Positions 16,494 to 27,726 of a DNA stretch of 56,110 nucleotides are shown in pieces; the first letter of the stretch is position 1; the number at the start of each line of letters is the position of its first letter. The translations under genes were made by a program, and so were the position numbers. Source of the DNA: Curvibacter sp. (GTDB lineage: Bacteria; Pseudomonadota; Gammaproteobacteria; Burkholderiales; Burkholderiaceae_C); the NCBI GenBank assembly GCA_019233055.1, contig JAFAMV010000172.1:1-56110 (forward strand). The letters are read 5' to 3'. The notes beneath the pieces are model-generated. The model worked only from the letters and a program-made list of their open reading frames with translations. It was not told where the DNA came from and made no database searches.

Positions 16494-18302
16494 ATGCGGC
16501 TTTACATATCGATTCTGATGGGCCTCAGCGCCTTGCTTCTGCTGCTCACACTGGCCGTCCTGAGCGGCTGTACCGCGGCACCCCAGCGCCCCCAAAGCCT
16601 GAACCCACGCGACGAGGCGGCCGCCCAGGCCTACCTGGCGGCCCGGATCCGCGATGACATGGCGCGCCACCAGGTGCCGGGGCTGAGCATCGCCCTGGTG
16701 GACGATCAGCGCGTGGTGTGGGCCCAGGGCTTTGGCGAGGCCGATCTGCAACAGCACAGCCCGGCCAGCGCTGACACGCTCTACCGCGTCGGCTCCATCT
16801 CCAAACTCTTCACCGATGTGGCGGCGCTGCAGTGGGTGGAGGCCGGCCGTCTGCGGCTCGACCAGCCGGTGCGCGAGGTGCTGCCGGGTTTCGGGCTGCA
16901 GACCCTGACACCCGAAGCACCGATCACCGTGCGCCAGCTCATGACCCACCATGCGGGCCTGCCCCGTGACGAACTCAAGGGCTTCTTCAACCCCGACCCG
17001 CAACCGCTGGAAGGCCTGGGCGCCAGCCTGGCACCGGAGTTCGGTGCCTACCCGCCGGGACAGGTGTTCTCGTACTCGAACCTGGGGATCTCGGTGCTGG
17101 GCGAACTGGTGCAACACCTCAGCGGACAGCCCTTCGAGCAGCGGCTGCAAGAGACGGTGCTGACCCCGTTGCACATGGACGGGGCCGCATTTTCCAGCCA
17201 CTCGGCGGCCCTGCCGCAGATGGCCAAAGGCTACCAGGGCGGTGGGCAGCCCGACCCCGACTGGCCTTTGCGCGATGTGCCCGCCGGCGGCCTGAACGCC
17301 AGCGTCAAGGACCTGGCGCGTTTCATCTCCATGGTGTTCGCGCAGGGGCAATCGGGCGGCCACCGCGTGCTGCAACCGGAAACCGTGGCCGAGATGCTGA
17401 GGCCACAGAACCGTGATGTGGCGCTGGACCTGAACTTCGAAGTCGGGCTGGGCTGGATGCTCAGCACCTTGGGCGGACCGTCGACATGGGAAGGCGCTGG
17501 CCCGGTGGCGCACCACGCCGGGGCCATCGGCGGCTTTCGCAGCCAGATGATGCTGCTGCCAAAACACAAGCTCGGGGTGGTGGTGCTGGCCAACTCCGCC
17601 ACGGCCACGGAGGTGGTCAACCGCATCGCCAACGAGGCGCTCGAGCTGGCACTCGAAGCCCGCACCGGACACCGCCAGCCTGGCCCGGCCGCCGGCGCCC
17701 AGCCCCTGAGCGCCGTGGGTGCCGCACGCGCCCAGGCCCTGGCTGGGGACTACACCACGATCGCCGGCCCGCTGCGCCTGCTGCAGCAAGGGCCCGAACT
17801 GAAGGCTGAACTCGCCGGCCACCGTTTCGAGGTCCAGGCCCGCACCGATGGCCTGCTCGGACTTCAATACCGCCTGTTGGGTCTGTGGCGCCTGGACCTG
17901 GGGCCTCTGACGGAGATCGCCTTCGATGTGCGACAGGTCGAGGGCCACACCCTGCTCATCGGCCAGAGCGGGCGGCAGCAGATGCTGCTGGGCGAGCGCC
18001 TGCCACCGGCCGCAGACCTGGGGGCCTGGAAGCGGCGCCTGGGTGAATACGAGATCGTCGACCTGGGCGGCGACCCGGCCCAACTGCAAAGCCTGCGCCT
18101 GCTGGAAGACCACGGCCGACTGGTGCTGGAGGCCAGCACCACCCAGCCCAAGGAGACTGCCAGGCGGGTGCTGGCCCCGCTGTCCGACACCCAGGCCAGG
18201 CTGCTGGGCAACCTCGCCGAAGGCGGCGACATGGTGCAGGTGGAGATGACGCCGCGTGGCGAGGAACTCCGTGCCGCCGGCTACCGGCTGCGGCACAAAT
18301 GA
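16494..18302 (+). CDS. Lipoprotein serine hydrolase (beta-lactamase / class C, S12 type)
   Basis: A 602-residue exported protein. The signal ends in a lipobox AVLSGC (Cys26), so it should be lipid-anchored. The S12/class C penicillin-binding fold follows: Ser101-x-x-Lys104 in RVGSISKLF, the Tyr194-Ser-Asn196 motif, and a HHAGAIGG box in place of KTG. Residues beyond about 400 form a C-terminal domain of beta-rich character. Relatives include D-aminopeptidases, esterases and DD-peptidases. It is convergent (24 bp) with the M55 D-aminopeptidase gene of the peptide operon, which hints at a related substrate. Confidence 0.85.
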   Translation: MRLYISILMGLSALLLLLTLAVLSGCTAAPQRPQSLNPRDEAAAQAYLAARIRDDMARHQVPGLSIALVDDQRVVWAQGFGEADLQQHSPASADTLYRVGSISKLFTDVAALQWVEAGRLRLDQPVREVLPGFGLQTLTPEAPITVRQLMTHHAGLPRDELKGFFNPDPQPLEGLGASLAPEFGAYPPGQVFSYSNLGISVLGELVQHLSGQPFEQRLQETVLTPLHMDGAAFSSHSAALPQMAKGYQGGGQPDPDWPLRDVPAGGLNASVKDLARFISMVFAQGQSGGHRVLQPETVAEMLRPQNRDVALDLNFEVGLGWMLSTLGGPSTWEGAGPVAHHAGAIGGFRSQMMLLPKHKLGVVVLANSATATEVVNRIANEALELALEARTGHRQPGPAAGAQPLSAVGAARAQALAGDYTTIAGPLRLLQQGPELKAELAGHRFEVQARTDGLLGLQYRLLGLWRLDLGPLTEIAFDVRQVEGHTLLIGQSGRQQMLLGERLPPAADLGAWKRRLGEYEIVDLGGDPAQLQSLRLLEDHGRLVLEASTTQPKETARRVLAPLSDTQARLLGNLAEGGDMVQVEMTPRGEELRAAGYRLRHK

Positions 18303-18326
18303 GCGCGGTGCGGCGCAGCCCCAGCT

Positions 18327-19166
18327 TCAGCGCAACACGCTCGACATCGCACCGAGCGCGTTCAGGCTGCGCACTGCGTCCTGCACGCTGGCGCAACTGA
18401 GCTCGACGGTGTCGCCATCCTCGCGCAGCACATGCGGCCAGAGGGCGAAGACGTCGGCCAGCGCCGGTGTCTGGCATTGCACCCGCAACGAGATCGGCGC
18501 AGGCAGCTGCAGCAGCGGTGCCTCATGCCCATGGAGGCGGCGGTGAACCGCCTCGCGGCAGCCCTCTTCGATGAGGGCGCGGGCGGCCTGGGGCGACAAC
18601 GATCGGCCGCTGCGCGCCCCGTCCGACCACTTGACCACGGCACAAGGCAGACCGGGCAGCAGGACCTGGGCCTCATCGGCCATCACATCGCAGCCACTGG
18701 CCAGCAGCACCGGCACGCCCAGCTCGCCGGCCAATGCCGCGTACAAGCCCACCTCGCCCAACTCCTGGCCACCGAGCCAGACGCGCGCGAAGGCAAAGCT
18801 GTTGCTGGTGTGGGCCAGCACGCCCCGGGTCTTGGCCCGGGCATGCCAGCCGACCATCAGCACCCCGGCCACCCCTTTCTGATCAACCCCGGCCATCATG
18901 CCCAGGGTGCGCGGCTTGCCCTGGATCAGCTCCGCGCGCGGATCGATCTCATCGGCCAGCAGGTTGCCGAAATGGCCGTGGGAATCGTTCACCAGGACCT
19001 CCCGCGCCCCGCCCTTGAAGGCACCCCGGATCGCGGCATTGGCCTCTTCGGTCATCCAGCGACGGGCCCGCTCGTACTCGCCCTGGCCGGCCTGGGTCTG
19101 CTCGGGGCGCCAGACGCCGGCCACGCCTTCGATGTCCATCGAGATCAGGATCTTGCTGTTTTTCAT
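18327..19166 (-). CDS. M55 family D-aminopeptidase (DppA-like)
   Basis: A 279-residue zinc aminopeptidase of the DppA family. It starts MKNSKILISMDIEGVAGV, with the metal-binding Asp-x-Glu of the family, and continues with NDSHGHFGN, the GWHAR block and HTSNSFAFARVWLGG. Bacillus DppA releases N-terminal D-Ala from short peptides such as D-Ala-D-Ala. The ATG at 19166 overlaps the preceding stop (ATGA); an in-frame ATG at 19184 is less likely. It is the last gene of the RpiR-IaaA-Gsi operon, so it probably acts in the cytoplasm on imported peptides. Confidence 0.85.
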   Translation of the reverse strand: MKNSKILISMDIEGVAGVWRPEQTQAGQGEYERARRWMTEEANAAIRGAFKGGAREVLVNDSHGHFGNLLADEIDPRAELIQGKPRTLGMMAGVDQKGVAGVLMVGWHARAKTRGVLAHTSNSFAFARVWLGGQELGEVGLYAALAGELGVPVLLASGCDVMADEAQVLLPGLPCAVVKWSDGARSGRSLSPQAARALIEEGCREAVHRRLHGHEAPLLQLPAPISLRVQCQTPALADVFALWPHVLREDGDTVELSCASVQDAVRSLNALGAMSSVLR

Positions 19167-20260
19167 GGCTGTGGCTTCAGGCACTCAGGGCCCAGGGTCA
19201 GAAGTTCGGGGGCCAGGCCGGTCAGGGCATGGCGATGGCGGCCGTCGCGCCCGGTCACGGCCTGGGCGGTCCACAGCGCATGCACGATGGCCTGCTCGGT
19301 GGCTTCGGCAGCGGCCTGGAAGATGAGATCCAGTGCGCTCTCATGCAGCAGCGCCACACAGGGCATGGGGGCATCGGCCTGCTGCGGCAGCCGGTAGGCG
19401 GTGGAAAACGCCAGGGCGATGTCGCCGCTGCCGTGTCCGTAATCAGAGCCGGTGCGGGCCAGCCCGGCGCCGGCGCGGCGCGCCAGGCGCTGCAGCTGGC
19501 GGGCATCGAGCGGCGCATCGGTGGCCAGCAGCATGAGGATGGAGCCGCGCTCGGGTCCCGCTGGCTCGGCCCCGGCCGCCTGGCGGGCCTGCAGGACCGG
19601 ACCGATGCGGTGCCCCGCCAGGGTCAGGGCCTCAGGCCGCCCCTGGTTGGCCAGCACCAGGGCCCCCACGGTGTAGGCCTGCCCCTGCCAGCCGACCCGG
19701 CGCGAGGCGCTGCCGATGCCGCCCTTGAGCCCGTGGCAGGACATGCCCCGCCCCGCACCCACCGAACCCTGCGCGAAGTGGGCTCCCGGGCCGGCCTCGC
19801 GGGCCGCCTGCAGGGCCTGCCGCACATGGGATTCCTGCAGCGCGAAGGCCTGGGCGTCGTTGAGCCAGCCGTCGTTGCACTCGAGCACCAGGGGGTTGAG
19901 CGTGGGCAGCCCCCGGCCCAGCTCCGGGTTGGCGGCGATCGCGTCGCGGATCAGCGCGGTGCTGGCCGTGCCCACCGCAAAGGTGCTGACCAGGGCGATC
20001 GGCGACTCGAGCTGCCCCAGCTCGCGCAGCTGCATCAGGCCGGCACTCTTGCCGAAACCGTTGAGCACCGCCAGCCCCGCCGGCAGCTTGTGCAGGAACA
20101 GGTTGCCCGGCGCCGGCAGCAGCACGGTGGCACCGGTCTGCACCGCGCCGTCCGACAGGGTGCAATGCCCCACGCTGACACCCGCCACATCGGTGATGGC
20201 ATCGAGCGCGCCGCTGGGCAGGCAGCCGATGCGGGGCGCGCCAAGTGGACTGCGTGGCAT
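19163..20260 (-). CDS. P1 family peptidase (DmpA / beta-peptidyl aminopeptidase type)
   Basis: A 365-residue N-terminal nucleophile hydrolase. The start, GCLPSGALDAITDVAGVSVGHCTL, is the hallmark of the family. Self-cleavage should occur between Gly239 and Ser240 (PERGSILMLLATDAPLD), producing alpha and beta subunits with Ser240 as nucleophile. The oxyanion region LNPLVLECNDGWLN is also present. Family members such as DmpA remove N-terminal L-, D- or beta-amino acids from short peptides. It lies 8 bp behind gsiD and overlaps the M55 gene by 4 nt, implying co-expression with the transporter. Confidence 0.88.
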   Translation of the reverse strand: MPRSPLGAPRIGCLPSGALDAITDVAGVSVGHCTLSDGAVQTGATVLLPAPGNLFLHKLPAGLAVLNGFGKSAGLMQLRELGQLESPIALVSTFAVGTASTALIRDAIAANPELGRGLPTLNPLVLECNDGWLNDAQAFALQESHVRQALQAAREAGPGAHFAQGSVGAGRGMSCHGLKGGIGSASRRVGWQGQAYTVGALVLANQGRPEALTLAGHRIGPVLQARQAAGAEPAGPERGSILMLLATDAPLDARQLQRLARRAGAGLARTGSDYGHGSGDIALAFSTAYRLPQQADAPMPCVALLHESALDLIFQAAAEATEQAIVHALWTAQAVTGRDGRHRHALTGLAPELLTLGPECLKPQP

Positions 20261-20268
20261 GACCGTGC

Positions 20269-21144
20269 TCAACCCCGGTCGAGCTTGGGGTCCAGCGCGT
20301 CGCGCAGGCCGTCGCCCAGCAGGTTGAAGGCCAGCACGGTCACGAAGATGGCCAGGCTGGGAAAGAGCGCGATGTGCGGTGCGTTCAGCATGTCGGCCCG
20401 CGCCTCGTTGAGCATCGCCCCCCATTCGGGCGTGGGCGGTTGTGCGCCCAGGCCCAGGAAGGACAGGCTGGCGGCGGTGATGATCGAGGTGCCGATGCGC
20501 ATCGTCAGGTAGACCACGACCGAGGACACCGTGCCCGGCAGCAGATGGCGCAGCATGATCACCGCATCGCTGGCACCGATCGAGCGCACCGCCTCGATGT
20601 AGGTCTGGTGCTTGAGCGCCAGCACATTGCCGCGCACCAGCCGCGCGAAGGCCGGCACGCTGAACACCGCCACCGCGAAGATGACGTTGACCATGCCGCT
20701 GCCCAGGATGGCGACGATGCCGATGGCCAGCAGGATGCCGGGGAAGGCGAACAGCACGTCGGCCATGCGCATCACGAGGCGGTCCCACCAGCCCTCGTAG
20801 TAGCCGGCCAGCAGGCCCAGGCCGCTGCCCACCACCGCGCCCACCGCCACCGACAGGAAGCCGGCCGCCAGCGACACCCGCGCCCCCATGAGGATGCGGC
20901 TGAAGATGTCGCGCCCCAGTGCATCGACCCCGAACCAGTGGGCGGCACTGGGCGGTGCGTTGAGCAGGTCGTAGTCGAAGAAGTTCTCGGCGTCGTAGGG
21001 CGCCAGCCAAGGCGCCAGCAGGGCCACCAGCACCAGGGCCAGCACGAAGCCGCCGGCCCACAGGGCCACCCGCTGGCGTTTGAACTTGCGCCAGAACTCG
21101 GCCGCCGGGGTCCGCAGTGCAGGAGAGGGGTTGGACTCGGTCAT
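20269..21144 (-). CDS. gsiD: Peptide/glutathione ABC transporter permease GsiD
   Basis: A 291-residue inner-membrane permease of the DppC/OppC class with about six helices. The N-terminal OppC-type segment ([21 protein letters not shown]) precedes the core domain, and the coupling EAA loop reads [38 protein letters not shown] is another class hallmark. The order gsiA-gsiB-gsiC-gsiD behind an isoaspartyl peptidase gene matches the E. coli iaaA-gsiABCD operon, which is why the Gsi name is used; other di- or oligopeptides remain possible substrates. Confidence 0.88.
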   Translation of the reverse strand: MTESNPSPALRTPAAEFWRKFKRQRVALWAGGFVLALVLVALLAPWLAPYDAENFFDYDLLNAPPSAAHWFGVDALGRDIFSRILMGARVSLAAGFLSVAVGAVVGSGLGLLAGYYEGWWDRLVMRMADVLFAFPGILLAIGIVAILGSGMVNVIFAVAVFSVPAFARLVRGNVLALKHQTYIEAVRSIGASDAVIMLRHLLPGTVSSVVVYLTMRIGTSIITAASLSFLGLGAQPPTPEWGAMLNEARADMLNAPHIALFPSLAIFVTVLAFNLLGDGLRDALDPKLDRG

Positions 21145-21148
21145 GGCG

Positions 21149-22069
21149 TCATTTGAAGCGGATGGTCGGGTTGATCAGGGCGTAGAGCAGGTCGACCACC
21201 AGATTGATCAGGATGAATTCGAGCGAGAACAGCAGCACCAGGGCCTGGATGACCGGGTAGTCGCGCATGTCCACCGAATCGACCAGCAGGCGCCCCATGC
21301 CAGGCCAGTTGAACACCACCTCGACCACGATCGAGCCGCCCAGCAGGAAGCCGAACTGCAGGCCCATCATGGTGACCACCGGGATCAGGGCGTTGCGCAG
21401 TCCGTGTTTGACCACCACCACCGTCTCGGCCAGGCCCTTGGCGCGGGCGGTGCGCACATAGTCCTCCTTGAGGATGTCGATGAAAGAGCTGCGCGTGAAC
21501 CGTGCCATCACCGCCGCCACCCCCGCCCCCAGGGTCAGCGAGGGCAGGATGTAGTGCCGCCAGCTGTCGGCCCCCACCGTGGGCAGCCAGCCGAGCCAGA
21601 CCGAGAACAGTTGCATCAGCAACATGCCCAGGGCGAAGGACGGGAACGAGATGCCCGACACGGCCAAGGCCATGCCCAGCCGGTCCGGCCAACGGTTGCG
21701 CCAGACCGCGCCCACGATGCCCAGCAGGCCGCCCAACAGCACCGACCAGACCATGGCCGCCACCGTGAGCCAGAAGGTCGGGGCGAAGCGCTCGGCGATC
21801 TCGGTGGCCACCGGGCGCTTGCTGCGGATCGAGCTGCCGAAGTCGCCCTGCAGCGCATGGCCGAAGAAGCGCGCGAACTGCTGCGGCAAGGGCAGGTCCA
21901 GGCCCAGGTCGTGGCGCACCAGCTCGACGGTCTCGAGGCCGGCCTCGGGACCGGCGGCCAGTCGGGCCGGGTCGCCGGGCAGCAGGTGCACGAACAGGAA
22001 CACCAGCACCGCCACGATGAGCAGCGTGGGCAGCAGGCCCAGCAGGCGCCGGAAAAGGTAATGGATCAT
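21149..22069 (-). CDS. gsiC: Peptide/glutathione ABC transporter permease GsiC
   Basis: A 306-residue permease of the DppB/OppB class. [20 protein letters not shown] is the standard first helix, LLPGDPAR follows, and the EAA coupling loop is [24 protein letters not shown]. The C-terminal [18 protein letters not shown] is also typical. Family length is about 306, as here. It forms the heterodimeric channel with GsiD, 4 bp downstream. It is separated from gsiB by 86 bp holding an inverted repeat. Confidence 0.88.
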   Translation of the reverse strand: MIHYLFRRLLGLLPTLLIVAVLVFLFVHLLPGDPARLAAGPEAGLETVELVRHDLGLDLPLPQQFARFFGHALQGDFGSSIRSKRPVATEIAERFAPTFWLTVAAMVWSVLLGGLLGIVGAVWRNRWPDRLGMALAVSGISFPSFALGMLLMQLFSVWLGWLPTVGADSWRHYILPSLTLGAGVAAVMARFTRSSFIDILKEDYVRTARAKGLAETVVVVKHGLRNALIPVVTMMGLQFGFLLGGSIVVEVVFNWPGMGRLLVDSVDMRDYPVIQALVLLFSLEFILINLVVDLLYALINPTIRFK

Positions 22070-22102
22070 GGAAGTTCCCGATCAAGCAACGGATCCACCC
22101 AT

Positions 22103-22145
22103 CCGCGTGCCGGCACAGGGCCAAACGCATCCACGTCGCACGCGG
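22103..22145 (-). repeat. Intercistronic inverted repeat between gsiB and gsiC
   Basis: Perfect 8-bp arms CCGCGTGC (22103-22110) and GCACGCGG (22138-22145) are separated by 27 nt in the 86-bp gap between gsiB and gsiC. No T-run follows on the minus strand, so it is not a full terminator. A transcript hairpin here could protect gsiB mRNA and give the binding protein a higher dose than the permeases. Confidence 0.5.
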
Positions 22146-22155
22146 AAGAGAGGGG

Positions 22156-23700
22156 TCATTTCAACTCGATCTCGTCGAAATTGAAGTTCCAGTCGGGCAT
22201 CACGTAGAAGCCCGCGAGGTTGCGGGCCCGCACAGAAAGCGAGCGCTCGGTGACCAGGAAGGCCCAGGGGGCATCCTTCCAAATCTGCTGTTGCGCTTCG
22301 GTGTAGAGACGTGTCTTCTCGGCCTGGTCGGTGGTGTTCAGGGCCTTGGACAGGTCCTTGTCGACCACCTCGTTTTTGTAGTAGGCGGTGTTGAACAGGC
22401 GGGGCGGGAAGGACTCTGAAGCCAGCAATGGCCGCAGCGCCCAATCGGCCTCACCGGTCGAGGACGACCAACCCACGTAGTACATGCGCACCGGCGCGGT
22501 GGCGGGATCCTGGGCGCTCTCGACGCGTTCGACACGTTGGCCGGCCTCGAGGGCCAGCACCTGCACCTTGACGCCGACCTGGGCCAGTTGCTGTTGCACG
22601 AATTGGATCACCTTCTGCGCCGTGGTGTGGTTGTAGGCACTCCACAGGGTGGTCTCGAACCCATTGGGGTACCCGGCCTCCTTCAGCAGTTCGCGTGCCT
22701 TCTTGGGATCGTAGGGCCAGGGACCCAATTTGACCGAATACTCCACGCCCTTGGGTGCCACCGAGTCCATCGGATCGGCATAACCCGAGAAGGCCACCTT
22801 GGCCAGGGCTTCCTTGTTGATCGCATAGTTGATGGCCTGGCGCACTTTCGGATTGTCGAAAGGCTTCTGCTGCATGTTGAACGAAATGTAGCGCTGCACG
22901 ATCGACGGTCCCTGCACCACCTCCAGGCTGGGCTTCTTGGACAGGCTTTCGACGGCCTCGGGCGGGAGCGTGAAGGCGAAGTGCGCTTCATTGGTCTGCA
23001 TGATGGCGGCCCGGGTGTTGTTGTCGACCACAGGCCGCCAGGTGATGGTGTCCACCTTGGGATAGCCCTTGCGCCAATAGCCATCGAATTTGGCCACCTT
23101 CAGATAGTCGGTGGGTTTCCATTCGACGAATTTGAAGGGGCCGGTGCCCACCGGATGTTGGGCGATGCCCTTGTTGCCATACTGGGCCAGGGCGGCCGGC
23201 GAGATGATCACCCCGGACGGATGAGCCAAGGTATTGACGAAAGGAGAAAAAGGCTCGCTCAGAGTGAAGCGCACGGTGGCGGCATCCACCGCCTCGGTCT
23301 TGGCAATGTTCTTGTAGAGGTTGTAGCGCTTGAGCTTGTTGTCAGGGTTGGTGACGCGGTCGAAATTGACCTTCACCGCTTCAGCATTGAAGTCGGTGCC
23401 GTCATGGAATTTGATGCCTTTCTTGAGCTTGACGGTATAGACAAGGCCGTCCTTGCTGACGCTGTAGCTGTCGGCCAGGACCGGGACCATCCTCATGTCC
23501 TTGTCGAAACCGAACAGCCCCTGGTAGAAGGACTTGGCAACCGCCTGCGACACCGTGTCGTTGGCATCGTAGGGATCGGTGGTGGTGAAGCTTGAGTACA
23601 GGGCCACCACCACGTCCTTGGCCGCATGGGCCGCCGGCGCGGTGAGGGCGAAGCCGCCCATGACGAGGGCTGCGGCCAGAGAAGAAAGACGCTGGTTCAT
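22156..23700 (-). CDS. gsiB: Peptide/glutathione ABC transporter substrate-binding protein GsiB
   Basis: A 514-residue periplasmic SBP_bac_5 binding protein. Residues 1-26 form a Sec signal peptide ending APAAHA. Mature features include [40 protein letters not shown] and [20 protein letters not shown], the conserved blocks of this cluster-C family. Length agrees with E. coli GsiB (512). It should deliver glutathione or short peptides to GsiC/D. The gene is 61 bp downstream of gsiA and 86 bp upstream of gsiC. Base composition is slightly less GC-rich than its neighbours, as is common for highly expressed binding proteins. Confidence 0.9.
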   Translation of the reverse strand: MNQRLSSLAAALVMGGFALTAPAAHAAKDVVVALYSSFTTTDPYDANDTVSQAVAKSFYQGLFGFDKDMRMVPVLADSYSVSKDGLVYTVKLKKGIKFHDGTDFNAEAVKVNFDRVTNPDNKLKRYNLYKNIAKTEAVDAATVRFTLSEPFSPFVNTLAHPSGVIISPAALAQYGNKGIAQHPVGTGPFKFVEWKPTDYLKVAKFDGYWRKGYPKVDTITWRPVVDNNTRAAIMQTNEAHFAFTLPPEAVESLSKKPSLEVVQGPSIVQRYISFNMQQKPFDNPKVRQAINYAINKEALAKVAFSGYADPMDSVAPKGVEYSVKLGPWPYDPKKARELLKEAGYPNGFETTLWSAYNHTTAQKVIQFVQQQLAQVGVKVQVLALEAGQRVERVESAQDPATAPVRMYYVGWSSSTGEADWALRPLLASESFPPRLFNTAYYKNEVVDKDLSKALNTTDQAEKTRLYTEAQQQIWKDAPWAFLVTERSLSVRARNLAGFYVMPDWNFNFDEIELK

Positions 23701-23761
23701 GCGAACGCTCCTGAGTGAGATGGAAATTCGTTAAGGATCGGTGGCGGAAACGGTCGGCGCA

Positions 23762-25608
<1,847 letters not shown>

Positions 25609-25612
<4 letters not shown>

Positions 25613-26619
25613 GGCTGCGTCCCGTCCTCTTCATCGGCGTAGATGGCCACCCGGGGCGCCGCGCCGACCCGGGCCCAGCCCCGGTACATGCCCTCGGTGT
25701 TGAACGGCAGGGCCACCCGCCCGTGCCGGTCGACCGCGATGAGGCCGCCGCGCCCGCCCAGGGGCGGCAGCTTGTCCATCACCACCCGGTGCGCAGCGTC
25801 GGCCAGGGACAGGCCGGCGTAGTCCATGAGCGCCGACACATCGTGGGCGGCCAGGGCCCGGATGAAGGCCTCGCCCATGCCGGTGCAGGACACCGCCACG
25901 GTGCGGTCGTTGGCATAGGTGCCGGCGCCGACCAGGGGCGAATCGCCGACCCGCCCGGGCAGTTTGTTGGTGACCCCGCCGGTCGAGGTGGCGGCGGCCA
26001 GGTGGCCCTGGGCATCCAGCGCCACGGCACCGACGGTGCCGAATTTCGAACGCTCGTCCAGCGGGCTGGTCGGCAGCGCGGCCAGCAGGTTCTGGGCGTC
26101 GTGGTCCAGCGCCGGCGCCTGGCCGGCGCTGGCCTGCACGCTGTGCAACTGGGCCAGCCGCTCGGCCGTGCCGAACCAGTCGGGCGCCACCGCTTCGCAG
26201 CCGCGTGCCAGGGCGAAGCGCTCGGCGCCTTCGCCGATCAGCAGCACCGGGCTGCCCGAGGCCAGCACGGCCCGCGCCGCCAGCACCGGGTTGCGCAGGC
26301 AACGGACGCCGGCCACCGCGCCGCTGGCCAGATCGCTGCCCCGCATGACGCAGGCGTCCAGTTCATGCCGCGCCTCCGAGGTGTAGACCGCGCCCTTGCC
26401 GGCGTTGAACAGCGGGCACTCTTCGAGCAGGCGCACCGCTTCGGTCACCGCGTCGAGCGCGCTGGCGCCCTGGGCCAGCAGCGCCTGCCCGGCCTGCAGG
26501 ATCTGAGTCAGGGTCTCGCGGTACAGCGACTGCTGCGCCGGGGTGATGGCACGGCGCGTGAGGGTGCCGGCGCCGCCATGCAGGGCGATCACGGCCACGG
26601 GCTGGGAAGTAGGGCTCAT
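25609..26619 (-). CDS. iaaA: Isoaspartyl peptidase / L-asparaginase, Ntn-hydrolase type
   Basis: A 336-residue plant-type asparaginase. Self-cleavage is expected between Gly194 and Thr195 in [10 protein letters not shown], giving an N-terminal threonine nucleophile. Other family blocks are ALHGGAGT near the start, NAGKGAVYT (72-80), HELDACVM, and [19 protein letters not shown] around the substrate pocket. It hydrolyses beta-aspartyl (isoaspartyl) dipeptides and asparagine in the cytoplasm. It overlaps both the regulator upstream and gsiA downstream by 4 nt. The same gene order, iaaA before gsiABCD, occurs in E. coli. Confidence 0.9.
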
Positions 26620-27605
26620 CGTGTGGAAAGAGGGTGGGAGGCCGCCTGGGCAGCCGGTGACGGGGCGCCTGCGGGACGGCGCGGCGCGCGGGGCCGGGGC
26701 ACCGCCGGGGTCTCGAGGTGCAACCAGGGCATGACGCTGCGGGCCAGCTCGCGCCCCTGCTCCACCGCGCCGCTGGAGGCCCTTGCCATGGCGGCCACCA
26801 GGGCTTCGAGCAGGGCCAGGGCCGAGGCATTCGAGGTCGCGGCGACCTGGCAATCGGTGTGGGCGTAGAGGGTGACGTCGGCCAGCTCGACCAGCGGCGA
26901 ACTCGGCTTGTCGGTCAGGGCCAGCACCTTCATGCCACGCTGGCGCGCCAGGCGGGCCAGTTCGACGGTGTCGCTGACATAGCGCGGAAAGGCCATGGCC
27001 ACCAGCACATCCGACGGACCGCGCTTGAACAGTTGGCGCGCCGCATGCGAGGGGCCGCCGGCCTGGGCCAGGCAGTAGACCTGCGGGCAATAGGGTTCGA
27101 GCTCGTGCTGCAACAGCCCGGCCAGGTAGGCGCTGCTGCCCCAGCCCAGGGTCAGCACCTGCTGGGCCGCACCGAGCAGGTGCACCGCCGCCTCGCAGGG
27201 CTGGGCCTGCAGGGCCTGCTGGGTGCGCTCGAGGTTGCTGCGGGTTTCGTGCAGCGAGGCGCACATGGTCTGCAGGGTGCTGGCGGGCTGCTCGAGCTTG
27301 TGGCGCAGGCTCTCCACCGGGGCCAGGATGGCCTCGAAGCCGCTGGCCAGTTCGGCACGGAACTGCGGATAGCCCGCGAACCCCAGGCTGCGGGCCAGAC
27401 GGTTGGCCGTGGCCACCGACACCGAGACCTCGCGGGCGAATTCCTCGATGCCCAGGGTGGCCGCCCGGAAAGGGTGCGCCAACACCGCGCGCGCCATGCG
27501 CTGCAGGGCCGCCGGCAGCTCGGGGGCCCGGCGGGCCACCAGCTGCAGCACCGGCACGCCGGCAAAGCGGCTGGCCCAGTCATCGGAATGTTGGCGCTTG
27601 AGCAT
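26616..27605 (-). CDS. MurR/RpiR family transcriptional regulator
   Basis: A 329-residue regulator. The N-terminal RpiR-type helix-turn-helix covers roughly residues 25-90 (LPAALQRMARAVLAHPF, then VSVSVATANRLARSLGFAGYPQFR). A SIS domain for sugar-phosphate or similar ligands follows at about 130-270, including LGWGSSAYLAGLLQHEL and LVAMAFPRYVSDTVELARLARQRG. The last 35 residues are a Pro/Arg/Ala-rich tail. It starts the peptide operon and overlaps iaaA (ATGA). No ribosome site precedes the ATG, which instead abuts a palindrome, so leaderless translation or a later start is possible. Confidence 0.85.
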   Translation of the reverse strand: MLKRQHSDDWASRFAGVPVLQLVARRAPELPAALQRMARAVLAHPFRAATLGIEEFAREVSVSVATANRLARSLGFAGYPQFRAELASGFEAILAPVESLRHKLEQPASTLQTMCASLHETRSNLERTQQALQAQPCEAAVHLLGAAQQVLTLGWGSSAYLAGLLQHELEPYCPQVYCLAQAGGPSHAARQLFKRGPSDVLVAMAFPRYVSDTVELARLARQRGMKVLALTDKPSSPLVELADVTLYAHTDCQVAATSNASALALLEALVAAMARASSGAVEQGRELARSVMPWLHLETPAVPRPRAPRRPAGAPSPAAQAASHPLSTR

Positions 27606-27650
27606 GAAAATATGTTTTCAGGATTGGCTTTCAATGTAAAGCAATTTACA
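27605..27650. promoter_or_regulatory. Two matching 16-bp palindromes, probable operators of the RpiR regulator
   Basis: TGAAAA-TATG-TTTTCA (27605-27620) and TGTAAA-GCAA-TTTACA (27635-27650) are perfect inverted repeats of the same form, TGNAAA-N4-TTTNCA. Their centres are 30 bp apart, close to three helical turns. They lie in the divergent 121-bp region between the RpiR gene and the phosphatase gene; the first touches the regulator's start codon. RpiR regulators commonly bind such A/T-rich dyads, so autoregulation and ligand-controlled repression of the operon are expected. Confidence 0.65.
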
Positions 27651-27726
27651 GGCCTGAGGCCTCCGGAGATACCCCGGGCGCATCGACAATGCCGACGTCC
27701 GTCTCTTTTCAGCAGGAAACCCGACC

